From assembly GCA_965248935.1 (NCBI GenBank), contig OZ252214.1, positions 3,410,001 to 3,474,000 of the forward strand: 64,000 nt of DNA, given 5' to 3'. Both the position numbers and the translations under genes were made by a program. Origin of the DNA: G032773895 sp965248935 (lineage in GTDB: Bacteria > Pseudomonadota > Gammaproteobacteria > Pseudomonadales > Cellvibrionaceae). The notes beneath the pieces were generated by a model, which was not told the origin of the DNA, made no database searches, and saw only the letters and a list, made by a program, of their open reading frames with translations. Positions 50,726 to 59,248 of the stretch are shown here, one piece after another; position 1 is the first letter of the stretch, and each line of letters begins with the position of its first letter.

Positions 50726-52681
50726 CTATTGGCAAGACCCTGTTTTGTTCCATGCAAAAGTCCATGCCCAGCCGATACCTGGCTCATAGGGGCCGCCTAC
50801 CGAACACCACCCGCCGACAAGGCAAGAGTATTCGTTGCCAGCGTTTTGTACAACATCACCTGTAGCATAGCTGGCGCCTGTTGAATACTGGGGCGAGGTA
50901 CAGCCGCCGCCACCGGATGAGGTCGAGCTAGAAGAACTGGAGCTGCTCGAAGAGGATGAGCTGCTAGAGGAACTGGAACTGCTAGAAGAACTTGAGCTAT
51001 TTCCACTACCGTCTACAGAAAAGAAGGCTGCGGTTAGAGGACCCCAGACACCTGAAGCATCGCGTGCGCGCACATAGAGCATATGTTGGTCGGAAGATAA
51101 ACCGGCAGTTTCCACAGAGCCTGTTACTTGTTCTGTTTTGCTGTTGAAGCTGCCATCTGAAGCCTGTAGTGGTCTAGCTTGTGCTCCAGACTCCCAAGGC
51201 GCACGATCAATGTAATATTCCACAGCAGAAATAGCGTGTGTTGTTTCAAAGCCATTGCGTGTGCTAAAGCGTGTATCGGTAACTGAGGCGTTTACCATAA
51301 GGTTGTTAACCGATAGTGAGGTGACATCGGGTCCGCCTGGTGTAACGTAGGGTTGGCGTGCAACTTTTGCGGCATAGAGAAGTGTTTTAAAGTTGTCTCG
51401 GCGGATGCTATTGATGTAAGTACCACAGTCTTGGAAAAAATTTGTTCCTAGTTCAAATGTGTAAGATGGAACGCCGAGTTCCCCGTAGGCAACGGCATCA
51501 CTTGCGCCATCGACGGGATACAGGCCGACGGCTTGCTCTGGCATGTAGTTATTAAAATAAGCAAAACGGCGACCCAAAGTTTGCATTTGAGTACCATTAG
51601 GGGCAATTTGGTTGACGTCACCCCAAGGCCATAATACTAATTCGCCAAAACTATGGATGTCGATGTGTATGCCCATGGTGTCATCTGGTGCAGCGGAATT
51701 TTTGCTATCACCACGTTTATCTGGGTAAATTCTACGCAGGTATTGTTCCAGGTAAGAGACTTCGGGTTCAGAAGATGGTCGTGGGCCACGGTATGTGGAT
51801 GCGCAAGGTTCTGGGCTAGAACCCCCTACTGTATTCCAATCAAAGGCAAAGTTTCGGTTCAAATCCGCACCGCGATTATTACTGGTTGATCCGCAATAGT
51901 TTTGGTTTGTATTTTTACGCCACGAGATACCTGTTTCTGCCTGTTTACGACCATCTGGGTTTGTTTGTAATTCGATCTGAATTTCATTGTGATCGAGAAT
52001 CCAGGTCATATCTGCATCACTACCGTACCCTTCGAGTAATTGTTTGGCAAAATAGAGGGCGAGAGGAGCCGTTGTATATTCACGAGCGTGAAGAGCGGTA
52101 TTTAAAAACAAAATAGGTTTAGTGCCGCCAGTATTTTTGTTTGTTAATTTAAAAACTAAAAGATCATGGCCTCCCAAGTTTTGACTCTTTTCCCAAGAAT
52201 CGCCTATGTCAATTGTTTCCGCTAGGTTAGGGTAGGTATTTACAAGGCGTTGCATTTCGGCAAAAGATTCCTCAACGGATTCATAGCATGAATAACCTGG
52301 TATGATTTTTAGTGAGGAACTGCCTCGCGCTTCCACTTCTGATTGAATTCTGTCTAGTTCCTGGTAGCGGTTTAATATCCATTCTGTAGCGGGTTTAAAC
52401 GTAAACCCAAACTGGGCTAATTTTGCCTTTGTTGCTTCGTCCAGTTCAGCGATAAGATAACCTTCATCAATATGTGACTCTAATAATTCATTATGCAAAG
52501 AAACTATCGCTTTATGGCCAATTTCTTTATTGGGAAAATAGGCGCGATAGACGTTATTAATCTCCTGCCGTTCTTGATCGATCAATTCTAAGGTGCGCTC
52601 GTTTGATGCGTGTGAGTACATCGTTAGTGATGTAATGAACGCGCTAAAAATAAGCAGAGAGTATTTTGTTATTTTAATCAT
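50726..52681 (-). CDS. Secreted M14 zinc carboxypeptidase with C-terminal CBM5/12 chitin-binding module
   Basis: 651 residues. Signal peptide (YSLLIFSAFITSLTMYSHA); peptidase M14 domain about 130-430 with zinc ligands HARE (His198, Glu201), the third zinc His in MGIHIDIHSFGELVLWPWG, and YTFELGTNFF with the general-base Glu. Then a beta-rich domain (about 430-570), a poly-Ser linker, and a CBM5/12 module of about 60 residues (QYSTGASYATGDVVQNAG, GWCSVGGPYEPGIGWAW) that is closely like the CBM of the GH18 chitinase at 17327. It would trim peptides on chitin-protein material. The ATG at 52681 has GGAG 8 nt before it; an earlier in-frame ATG (52693) lies in that site. Confidence 0.92.
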   Translation of the reverse strand: MIKITKYSLLIFSAFITSLTMYSHASNERTLELIDQERQEINNVYRAYFPNKEIGHKAIVSLHNELLESHIDEGYLIAELDEATKAKLAQFGFTFKPATEWILNRYQELDRIQSEVEARGSSSLKIIPGYSCYESVEESFAEMQRLVNTYPNLAETIDIGDSWEKSQNLGGHDLLVFKLTNKNTGGTKPILFLNTALHAREYTTAPLALYFAKQLLEGYGSDADMTWILDHNEIQIELQTNPDGRKQAETGISWRKNTNQNYCGSTSNNRGADLNRNFAFDWNTVGGSSPEPCASTYRGPRPSSEPEVSYLEQYLRRIYPDKRGDSKNSAAPDDTMGIHIDIHSFGELVLWPWGDVNQIAPNGTQMQTLGRRFAYFNNYMPEQAVGLYPVDGASDAVAYGELGVPSYTFELGTNFFQDCGTYINSIRRDNFKTLLYAAKVARQPYVTPGGPDVTSLSVNNLMVNASVTDTRFSTRNGFETTHAISAVEYYIDRAPWESGAQARPLQASDGSFNSKTEQVTGSVETAGLSSDQHMLYVRARDASGVWGPLTAAFFSVDGSGNSSSSSSSSSSSSSSSSSSSSSSSSSTSSGGGGCTSPQYSTGASYATGDVVQNAGNEYSCLVGGWCSVGGPYEPGIGWAWTFAWNKTGSCQ

Positions 52682-53238
52682 TTTTTTCTCCATTATTAGT
52701 GTTGTTTTGTGAGTTAATTTTTTAATTGATTATATGAAAAAATAAACCTTACGAAAGCGAAGAGTGTATCATGTTAGGTTATATGTATCGTGTTATATGA
52801 CTTATTAGAAATGTTAAAAAGCGTAGTTAAGAATATTTATTATATAGGAATATGAGTTTAGAACTTCGTTAGAGAATAATTTTTTATTATGGAGACTCTG
52901 TCACAAAATAAAAATTTAGAAATGTTCTGATAGGTTCTGTAAATGGTGTTAAAAACTATAAAGGTGAGTAGTGTATGGTTTTATCTATTTAAAATATATG
53001 TTCGTTTAAAATTTTTGTGGGTTAATTTTTACGTATCAACCTTTCTATAGGTAAATTGCAAATAATGCATAAAGAATTTTTATTTTCTACGAAGTGTTGT
53101 CGTCTAAGGTGTTTTTTTGTTAATTGTTTTTGTGAAGTGACGATATAGATTTTCTGGTTGTTATGAAAAAATGAATTTCGAATTCCTTTTCTTTTTTATA
53201 TTCCATTTTTACGTGTTTGTTAGAGCATCAGTATATTT
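52682..53238. other. AT-rich intergenic region upstream of the carboxypeptidase
   Basis: About 560 bp, strongly AT-rich, no supported gene. It lies between the carboxypeptidase start and the end of the membrane-protein gene, so the carboxypeptidase promoter should be here. No LytTR-type direct repeat was identified by eye. Confidence 0.45.
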
Positions 53239-54525
53239 TTATTGCCATTGTTCTGATTCGTTCCAGTAATGGGAGGCCGCTTTAACGAAAGATTTCCCGA
53301 ATCTTTCATAGAAAGAGGAAAGAACAAGTAGTATAAACCCTGCTATTGCCAAACTTATCCAAACGTTTACTTCGATAGACTGAATGCTTTCAAAAAGTAT
53401 ATATAGAGTACACAGACCAGAAAGTATCCCTCCTTCTATTAGAGTGTGCTTCCTTTTTTGGTAAACACCCCAGGCAACAAGGGAAAGGCTCATTGTCAGG
53501 GCCAATAATGTATTTATTCCGCCGCCGATTAATAGTAGGTTGCCAACGGATAATCCTGTGCATATTAATATTAGAATACGGTATATTTTAATATTTTTAC
53601 TAGAAAGCAAGTTAATAGCGGTTATAAATAATGCTGAGGAATAAAAGGCTGTCGCAATACCGTATTGGGTAAAGGTTGGAAGGTTAGATAGGGCAATAAA
53701 TGTTATCCAGGATATAACTGAGGTTATTGTTCCTGTAAGTAAGTAGAAGTCTCGTTTTGTTGAACGTTCAAACCAAATAATTGAGAAGGCGATGATGATT
53801 AGGCCCGCTAAGCCAGACAAAATTGTGTATCCTTGTGAGCTGTCTATGTGGAATACTATTCGAAAAAATGAAATGCCAAACGGAATTATACTAATTAATC
53901 TAGCCAGTTTTCCTTCAGTTGTTTTGAAATAAATATTATTTTTAGAAAGGTTTTTTTCTGTGTAAAGATGAGCTATTGCAAGTAATGCAATAAGGAGGAA
54001 GCCTAGAATTCCCTCTCTAAAAGGTAGCAAGAGAATTGTGTTTGATACGATAAATAGTAAGGCAGCTATTCTAGCTTTACTTCTTACTAAAATTGAGAAG
54101 CTAAAAGCAGAGATAGGAATGGCGAGTAATAATGTTATGAACCCATAGATACCTGTTGAGAAAATCGAAGTATCTCCAAAATAAAATAGTGTGGAAAGGG
54201 CATTGTTAGAACCTTCATATAGGCTAAATAGCATACCTCCCAATTGAGCAAACTGAATTGGGATAATGGCCGCAGCAATAACAAAAAATAATCTACCTCC
54301 TTTTGCATCGTGAAGCATAAATCTTGCTCCTACTCCCCCGGCGGCAAGTGCTCCCATTAAAATAAGATACATCCAATTTCTAATTTGTATGTCCACGGAG
54401 TCAAATCCCTGAAACAAATAAACAATACCGGATAATGCGATGGATAAACTACCTAAGTAACGAAATAAATTACCAACGTTAAGTTTAGACAGTAGGGAGG
54501 GGCGGGGAATTGATTTACTGTTCAT
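53239..54525 (-). CDS. Polytopic membrane protein (about 12 transmembrane helices) of unknown function
   Basis: 428 residues, with about 12 hydrophobic helices separated by very short loops (IALSGIVYLFQGF, NWMYLILMGALAAGGVGA, LLFIVSNTILLLPF, LSGLAGLIIIAFSIIWF, VNVWISLAIAGFILLVLSSF). A cytoplasmic-looking basic N-terminus. No transporter motif recognised. It begins 32 bp after the PspA-like gene and shares its operon, so the pair may form a membrane-protecting or membrane-remodelling system. Confidence 0.6.
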   Translation of the reverse strand: MNSKSIPRPSLLSKLNVGNLFRYLGSLSIALSGIVYLFQGFDSVDIQIRNWMYLILMGALAAGGVGARFMLHDAKGGRLFFVIAAAIIPIQFAQLGGMLFSLYEGSNNALSTLFYFGDTSIFSTGIYGFITLLLAIPISAFSFSILVRSKARIAALLFIVSNTILLLPFREGILGFLLIALLAIAHLYTEKNLSKNNIYFKTTEGKLARLISIIPFGISFFRIVFHIDSSQGYTILSGLAGLIIIAFSIIWFERSTKRDFYLLTGTITSVISWITFIALSNLPTFTQYGIATAFYSSALFITAINLLSSKNIKIYRILILICTGLSVGNLLLIGGGINTLLALTMSLSLVAWGVYQKRKHTLIEGGILSGLCTLYILFESIQSIEVNVWISLAIAGFILLVLSSFYERFGKSFVKAASHYWNESEQWQ

Positions 54526-54557
54526 AAAGGATGATTCCTTTTGTTAAATGCTTAGCT

Positions 54558-55202
54558 TTAGTTGGAAGTGTTTTCTTTTATCTGTTTGAGCATTTCTTCT
54601 AGTTCTTCCTGATCTTCTTGTTTTTGAAATTCACGCTCTATGGAGGAGTTTTTTGTTCCATGGGATAAGTTGTGTGTTCCTTGATTCCACTCTTTTTTTA
54701 ATACGGACTTTTCCCAGCGGTTAAACAATTCATCTGCATTAGAAGTATTGTTGGTCGTATTGGCATAACCATTTTTTGTAAAAGTTTCTCTTGATGCTAA
54801 TAATAATTTTTTATGTTTTAAATCATTTAGTTTAGAGTCGATTTTTGTGAGTTCTTCATTCAGTTCGCTGAGTAATTGTTCTTTTTGCGCTATGTACTCA
54901 CGAATTTTATCGCGTTCTTTTTGGGTTTGCTTAAGTTGGGCGACACATTCTAGGGCCTTAGGTTTGTCTGTCGAATCTTTTGCTCTTTGAGCCCACTTGT
55001 TGCATTTTTCGGTGAGAGACGCCTCCTTTTTGATAAGTGTGTCTATTTGTTTATCAAGCAGGTAGTTTTCTTGGGTAAGGTTTGCAGCAGACTCACTCAC
55101 TTCCTGGATAACGTGCTCGGCAATTGCTTCGTGGTTTTCCATCTTTGTAATGAGGGTGTCGATACTGGAATGTATAGATATAAATAAGTGTTTGAAGCCC
55201 AT
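54558..55202 (-). CDS. PspA/IM30-like coiled-coil protein
   Basis: 214 residues, no signal peptide, almost fully coiled coil. The layout matches PspA/Vipp1: an N-terminal amphipathic part (MGFKHLFISIHSSIDTLITK), then EHVIQEVSESAANL, a W-x2-R-A segment (NKWAQRAKDS) with ALECVAQLKQTQKERDKI, LNDLKHKKLLLASRE and a charged tail. PspA-family proteins polymerise on stressed inner membranes. AGGAG 9 nt before ATG. Operon with the polytopic membrane protein downstream. Confidence 0.72.
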   Translation of the reverse strand: MGFKHLFISIHSSIDTLITKMENHEAIAEHVIQEVSESAANLTQENYLLDKQIDTLIKKEASLTEKCNKWAQRAKDSTDKPKALECVAQLKQTQKERDKIREYIAQKEQLLSELNEELTKIDSKLNDLKHKKLLLASRETFTKNGYANTTNNTSNADELFNRWEKSVLKKEWNQGTHNLSHGTKNSSIEREFQKQEDQEELEEMLKQIKENTSN

Positions 55203-55383
55203 GTTGAGTTTCTCCTGATGTACTTGATTGGTAAATATGAGTACTTGCAGGAGGGTAAGTTACGTATGGTAATTCCTTTTATCAATTTGTTTTATTGAAG
55301 TATTGAATGGTGACACTCTTAGCAGTGTTTTGTAATGCTGTGTTTGTCTTTATTAAGTGTTATTACTCTTTACTTCTGTTCCG

Positions 55384-58125
55384 TTAGTCATTGTCACTAG
55401 GTACTGGTTCAAACCACTGAGGAGCATATTCTCGTATATGGGGTAGGTAGCTTCGGCTGATGGGAATAGGGGTTTCTGAGTGAATGACAAGTTCGAATTT
55501 CTTTTTGGCAATATGTTTGACGTATTTTACTTTGTCTGGGTTAACTAGATAGGACCTGTGAATTTGAAGTAGGGTGGAATCGTCAAAATAGTGTTTAATC
55601 GTACGCATTCGCAAGGAGAGGTAATAAGGGTCTTTTTCTCCTTGACGGTAAACTGCCACATAACCTTTATCACTTTTTATGTAACATATTTTATTTTTAT
55701 CCGATGTGATTTTATAAAGTTCGGAAAGCAGTACAGGCTTGCTTACCATATTTTTTAACGTCTGCCTCACTAGTTGCACATGATTAATCAGTGTATTGAG
55801 GTAGAGATGGTCCTCTTCACTAAGTGTTTTATTTGTGGCTAGGACGCATCTAAATTCGCCGACTTTGTGTTCGTATATGTTTTTGGGTTCAGTGATTTCC
55901 TGGCCTAAATTTGTGATTAAACTATCTCCTTGATACACAGAGATAAACAAGTTGGCGTCTGTTTCGATTTTAAAAAATTCACAGGCTTTTATCATTAGCT
56001 GCCCTAGCCCCTGAATCTGTGTTGCGGATTGGCTAAAATGGTTCAGTGCTCTCAGCCTATTAGGTGCAGATTGGATAGATGTTTTTCCAATATTTGATTT
56101 GTTTTTTTTGTTTGAAATGTCGATTTTAGGCGGTGAGTTGTTCTGTGAGGCGATAGCTCTGATTTCCTTATATGGAATTAGCAGCTCTATTATGTCAGAT
56201 TTCTGTTTTAATGTTGCCCCTGAATTTTTTATTTTTAGAAAAACTTTGCGGATATTCCAGTGATAGGCGGGGTTGCACATCACATTTTTTGGTACGGAAA
56301 AATATATTTTTAAAAATAAGCCTGATGTTTCTTGATGGGGTCTATCTGATTGACAAAATGTTAAATTTGAAAAATTAAAAATGTCAAATAAACTTGTTAT
56401 GGCTTGAGTTAAGTAAATTAAATCTATATTTACGATTAGATCATCGGTTATTTTGTTAATCCAATTAGGGTGTGGTTTCGATTTTGGCCAAGTTTGCTGT
56501 AGATAACGAATAATCTGATAGAGGCTGACTTCTTCTAATTGAGGCGCACGCTGACTGTTGCTCAGAGTTGTTTGGCTGAGTAGTTTTGTAAAATTAGCTA
56601 GCATTACGCTAGTATATGAGTGTAATTCTTCAGCAGAATTTATACCTTCTTTTAAGAGGCTGTTTTGTTTGTTTGTTAAATATAAAAATAACTGAGTTAA
56701 ATGCCATTCCAGAATTTGACTTTGATTTCGTAAAAGAATAAAAGTTCTTTTTTCCTGCTCTTCTGTTTCAATTTCTAGTATTTTATTTTTTCGAATATAA
56801 AAGAACGTTCCTAGAGTAAAAATAAAAAATGTAAAAATAAGTATAATGTAAGAATAGTATTTTTTTATAAGATGTTGGGTTGTTATGTAGCTACTATAAA
56901 TGGGATGCTGTTCGTGATAGATGGTTTTTACTAGAGATAAGTTGTCTTTTGAGTCGCTATGTAGTGCGATAATGCCAATTCCTTTTAGAGTATATTTTTT
57001 AATGTATTTTAGTTTTTCTTTAATGCTTTGTTTGTTTTCATATGAAAGAAAATGGCTGTTCAAGTCTCTAGAGTTATAGGCCCAGGGCATTTTTGCTTTT
57101 TTGTCCCAATGTTGTTTGTATTTGTCTTCATTTAGTTTTTTGAATAGGGTGTTTCGGCTGTATTTTCCCGTATTTCCTATTTGTTCGTTGTCCCATGTTC
57201 CGGGGCTAGGAGAAATTGCTTTTTTGTAAGGCTCTTTAACGCCTTGCCAGCCATAAACGGTGGGGGATGTTGTGATAACAATTTTATCAGCTTGCGTGCC
57301 GGCATTTAATAGCATATTAACCCATTGGTTGACGCTGGATAAAGGGGGATAAGCCATTGTTGAATAGAGTGGGGAGATGTAGTTAGTTAATGATTTGTAG
57401 GTGGGAATAAATATTTGTGAGGTGTCCAGATTTATAAAATCGACGTAGTGGGAAGCTTTGACGATAGCTTGTACATTGTCGGAAAGCATGTCCTTATAAA
57501 CCATAGTGCTTAGTAGATAGTGTTTTCCGTCATGTTTTAATTCTTTATCAAATGCTAAGCGGAGCGATTTTAATAATGTAATATAATTGTTATAGGATGT
57601 AGAGCTATTGTGTTGTTCTAATCCCTTGGCATTGAGTGATGGGTTCCAGTTAATATCTACTCCGTCAAAGTTATAAAGCTTTAGATAATGTATTGTACTT
57701 TGAGTAAATGCGTTTAATTTTTTTTGGTCGCGTGCGATATAGGGAATATTTTTTATTTGGTATCCACCAATAGATATAAGGGTTTTTAAGTGAGGATGAC
57801 GAACTTTTGCTTTAAACAATTGTCCGAAATTACCTGCGTAAGCTTGAACTTCCATGTTGTCATTGGTGTATTTATGTTGTAGGTCAGCAAATATATCTCC
57901 TGCGATCACTCTTCCATCTAAATTTACATTAGCCCGTTGATATATTAGGTGTGTTAACCTTTCTAAAGGTAAATCGTTAATATGAGTGTTTGGGCTATAA
58001 ATCCCCCATTGTTCATAAAAACCAACTATGAAACTTTCGTTTGCTTTTGCGGTAGGCGCGGTTATCGGAAAGTATATCAATGTATAGATAATGGTAAGCC
58101 GTAGCCAATTTTTGGTTTGTGGCAT
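55384..58125 (-). CDS. Membrane-spanning LytTR regulator with a catalytically dead GH18 receptor domain
   Basis: About 913 residues from ATG 58125. N-terminal signal (LTIIYTLIYFPITAPTAKA), then a GH18 chitinase fold (about 35-405): VGFYEQWGIYSPNTHINDLP, LISIGGYQIK, FDGVDINWNPS and KGIGIIALHSD. The catalytic D-x-x-D-x-D-W-E is D154-G-V-D157-I-N159-W-N161, so both the acid Glu and the stabilising Asp are Asn: binding, not hydrolysis. One transmembrane helix follows (about 421-443, YIILIFTFFIFTLGTFFYI), then a degenerate histidine-kinase-like and GAF-like region with no phospho-His or N-box, and a C-terminal LytTR DNA-binding domain (about 812-905: LQIHRSYLVNPDKVKYVK). Upstream ATG 58152 and TTG 58281 are in frame; start uncertain. 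Confidence 0.85.
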   Translation of the reverse strand: MPQTKNWLRLTIIYTLIYFPITAPTAKANESFIVGFYEQWGIYSPNTHINDLPLERLTHLIYQRANVNLDGRVIAGDIFADLQHKYTNDNMEVQAYAGNFGQLFKAKVRHPHLKTLISIGGYQIKNIPYIARDQKKLNAFTQSTIHYLKLYNFDGVDINWNPSLNAKGLEQHNSSTSYNNYITLLKSLRLAFDKELKHDGKHYLLSTMVYKDMLSDNVQAIVKASHYVDFINLDTSQIFIPTYKSLTNYISPLYSTMAYPPLSSVNQWVNMLLNAGTQADKIVITTSPTVYGWQGVKEPYKKAISPSPGTWDNEQIGNTGKYSRNTLFKKLNEDKYKQHWDKKAKMPWAYNSRDLNSHFLSYENKQSIKEKLKYIKKYTLKGIGIIALHSDSKDNLSLVKTIYHEQHPIYSSYITTQHLIKKYYSYIILIFTFFIFTLGTFFYIRKNKILEIETEEQEKRTFILLRNQSQILEWHLTQLFLYLTNKQNSLLKEGINSAEELHSYTSVMLANFTKLLSQTTLSNSQRAPQLEEVSLYQIIRYLQQTWPKSKPHPNWINKITDDLIVNIDLIYLTQAITSLFDIFNFSNLTFCQSDRPHQETSGLFLKIYFSVPKNVMCNPAYHWNIRKVFLKIKNSGATLKQKSDIIELLIPYKEIRAIASQNNSPPKIDISNKKNKSNIGKTSIQSAPNRLRALNHFSQSATQIQGLGQLMIKACEFFKIETDANLFISVYQGDSLITNLGQEITEPKNIYEHKVGEFRCVLATNKTLSEEDHLYLNTLINHVQLVRQTLKNMVSKPVLLSELYKITSDKNKICYIKSDKGYVAVYRQGEKDPYYLSLRMRTIKHYFDDSTLLQIHRSYLVNPDKVKYVKHIAKKKFELVIHSETPIPISRSYLPHIREYAPQWFEPVPSDND

Positions 58126-58655
58126 AGAGAATGTGAAGTTAAATTTAATCATTTTGTTTTTAACAGTGTCATATGTATTTTTGGGGTATGGTAAGGAATT
58201 TACTTTAAATATTCGACTTAATTCGCATAAATTTTTCAAATTTAGTTGGATAGCGATGCGGTTTGTAAATATTTCTATCAATAATGGATTATAAAAATTC
58301 TTTATTTTTCAATAATCTACCGGGTCAGATAGGGGCGTTTTATGAATATGTCGCGCTTGACACCTAGAAAAAAAAGAATCTATTTTTTAAAATAGGTTTG
58401 ACTAAACTGTGCCGGAAATATTTTATCCGATACATAAACTCGACTTTACTTGGCAGTGATAAAGATATAAAGAATGAAAATTATGATAGCTATACATCGG
58501 TTTTCTATTGTGACTAAGTACTTAAAAAACTTGGTTCAATTAGATATTACTATTGTAATCTTAGTCTCGACTGCCGCTTTATCGAAAATAAAAAATGGTG
58601 AGCTATATGCCAAGCTATAAAATCTTAGGTTTCACAAAATATAAAACTGTATTAG
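58126..58655. other. Divergent promoter region of the GH18-LytTR gene
   Basis: About 530 bp without a gene. Contains TTGACA (58357-58362) with a weak TATTTT (58381-58386) at 18-nt spacing for the plus-strand gene, and the AT-rich palindrome CTATTTTTTAAAATAG (58380-58395). These could serve as operator for the divergent small membrane protein and the LytTR regulator, but no LytTR consensus was recognised. Confidence 0.4.
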
Positions 58656-59066
58656 ATGTGCTATTTTATGGACTTGGATTTGGTCGTTATAGAGGTTTTT
58701 ATTGTAGGTATATTGTTTTTAATTGTATGCCAACCATTAAAAATAAAATTTGCGCTTGTCGAAAATTTTGGTTCGGTGGTGAAAGGTGTGTCTAAAGGCT
58801 TTAGTGGTAAATATGGTTTATTGAATGTTATGAGTCAAGGGGTAAGTGGTGAAAAAATCTATTCCAATTCATCTCGTAAAGTAGTTTTTCATTTCGCTCG
58901 CTATCGAGCGATTTTTCTAGTGGCGGTATTTGTTATGACCCCTCCTATACTCCTGGTAACACTTATGCTCTCAATGCCACCTTTGAACGCCAGGGCTCTT
59001 GATTTTGTTATATTGACCTTGATCGGTATAACATTAATGCTACTTGGGAATTTGAGCGAAAAGTAG
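58656..59066 (+). CDS. Small membrane protein of unknown function
   Basis: 136 residues, or 132 from ATG 58668. One hydrophobic helix at the start (VVIEVFIVGILFLIVCQPL) and two near the end (AIFLVAVFVMTPPILLVTLML, DFVILTLIGITLMLLGNL) around a soluble middle (ALVENFGSVVKGVSKGFSGK). Not a family that I recognise. It is divergent from the GH18-LytTR regulator and is followed by a terminator at 59123, so it is a monocistronic candidate target of that regulator. Confidence 0.5.
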   Translation: MCYFMDLDLVVIEVFIVGILFLIVCQPLKIKFALVENFGSVVKGVSKGFSGKYGLLNVMSQGVSGEKIYSNSSRKVVFHFARYRAIFLVAVFVMTPPILLVTLMLSMPPLNARALDFVILTLIGITLMLLGNLSEK

Positions 59067-59122
59067 GTATCTATTAGGTAAAGTAGAGGATTCTATAAAA
59101 ACAATATTATGTAAGTTATTTA

Positions 59123-59151
59123 AGGCGCTGTGTTTCACTGCGCCTTTTTTT
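59123..59151 (+). terminator. Rho-independent terminator after the small membrane-protein gene
   Basis: AGGCGC-TGTG...CAC-TGCGCCT (59123-59145) forms a stem whose AGGCG/CGCCT ends pair exactly, followed by TTTTTTT (59145-59151). It is on the plus strand, 56 bp after the 58656 gene. Confidence 0.75.
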
Positions 59152-59248
59152 GTGCGTTCAGTTACACTGTATCTTTTTATTAATAATTACACAGTATCGC
59201 CCTATTAATAATCTCTCTATTGGGTGAAAAATCGTCCAATGGAATATA

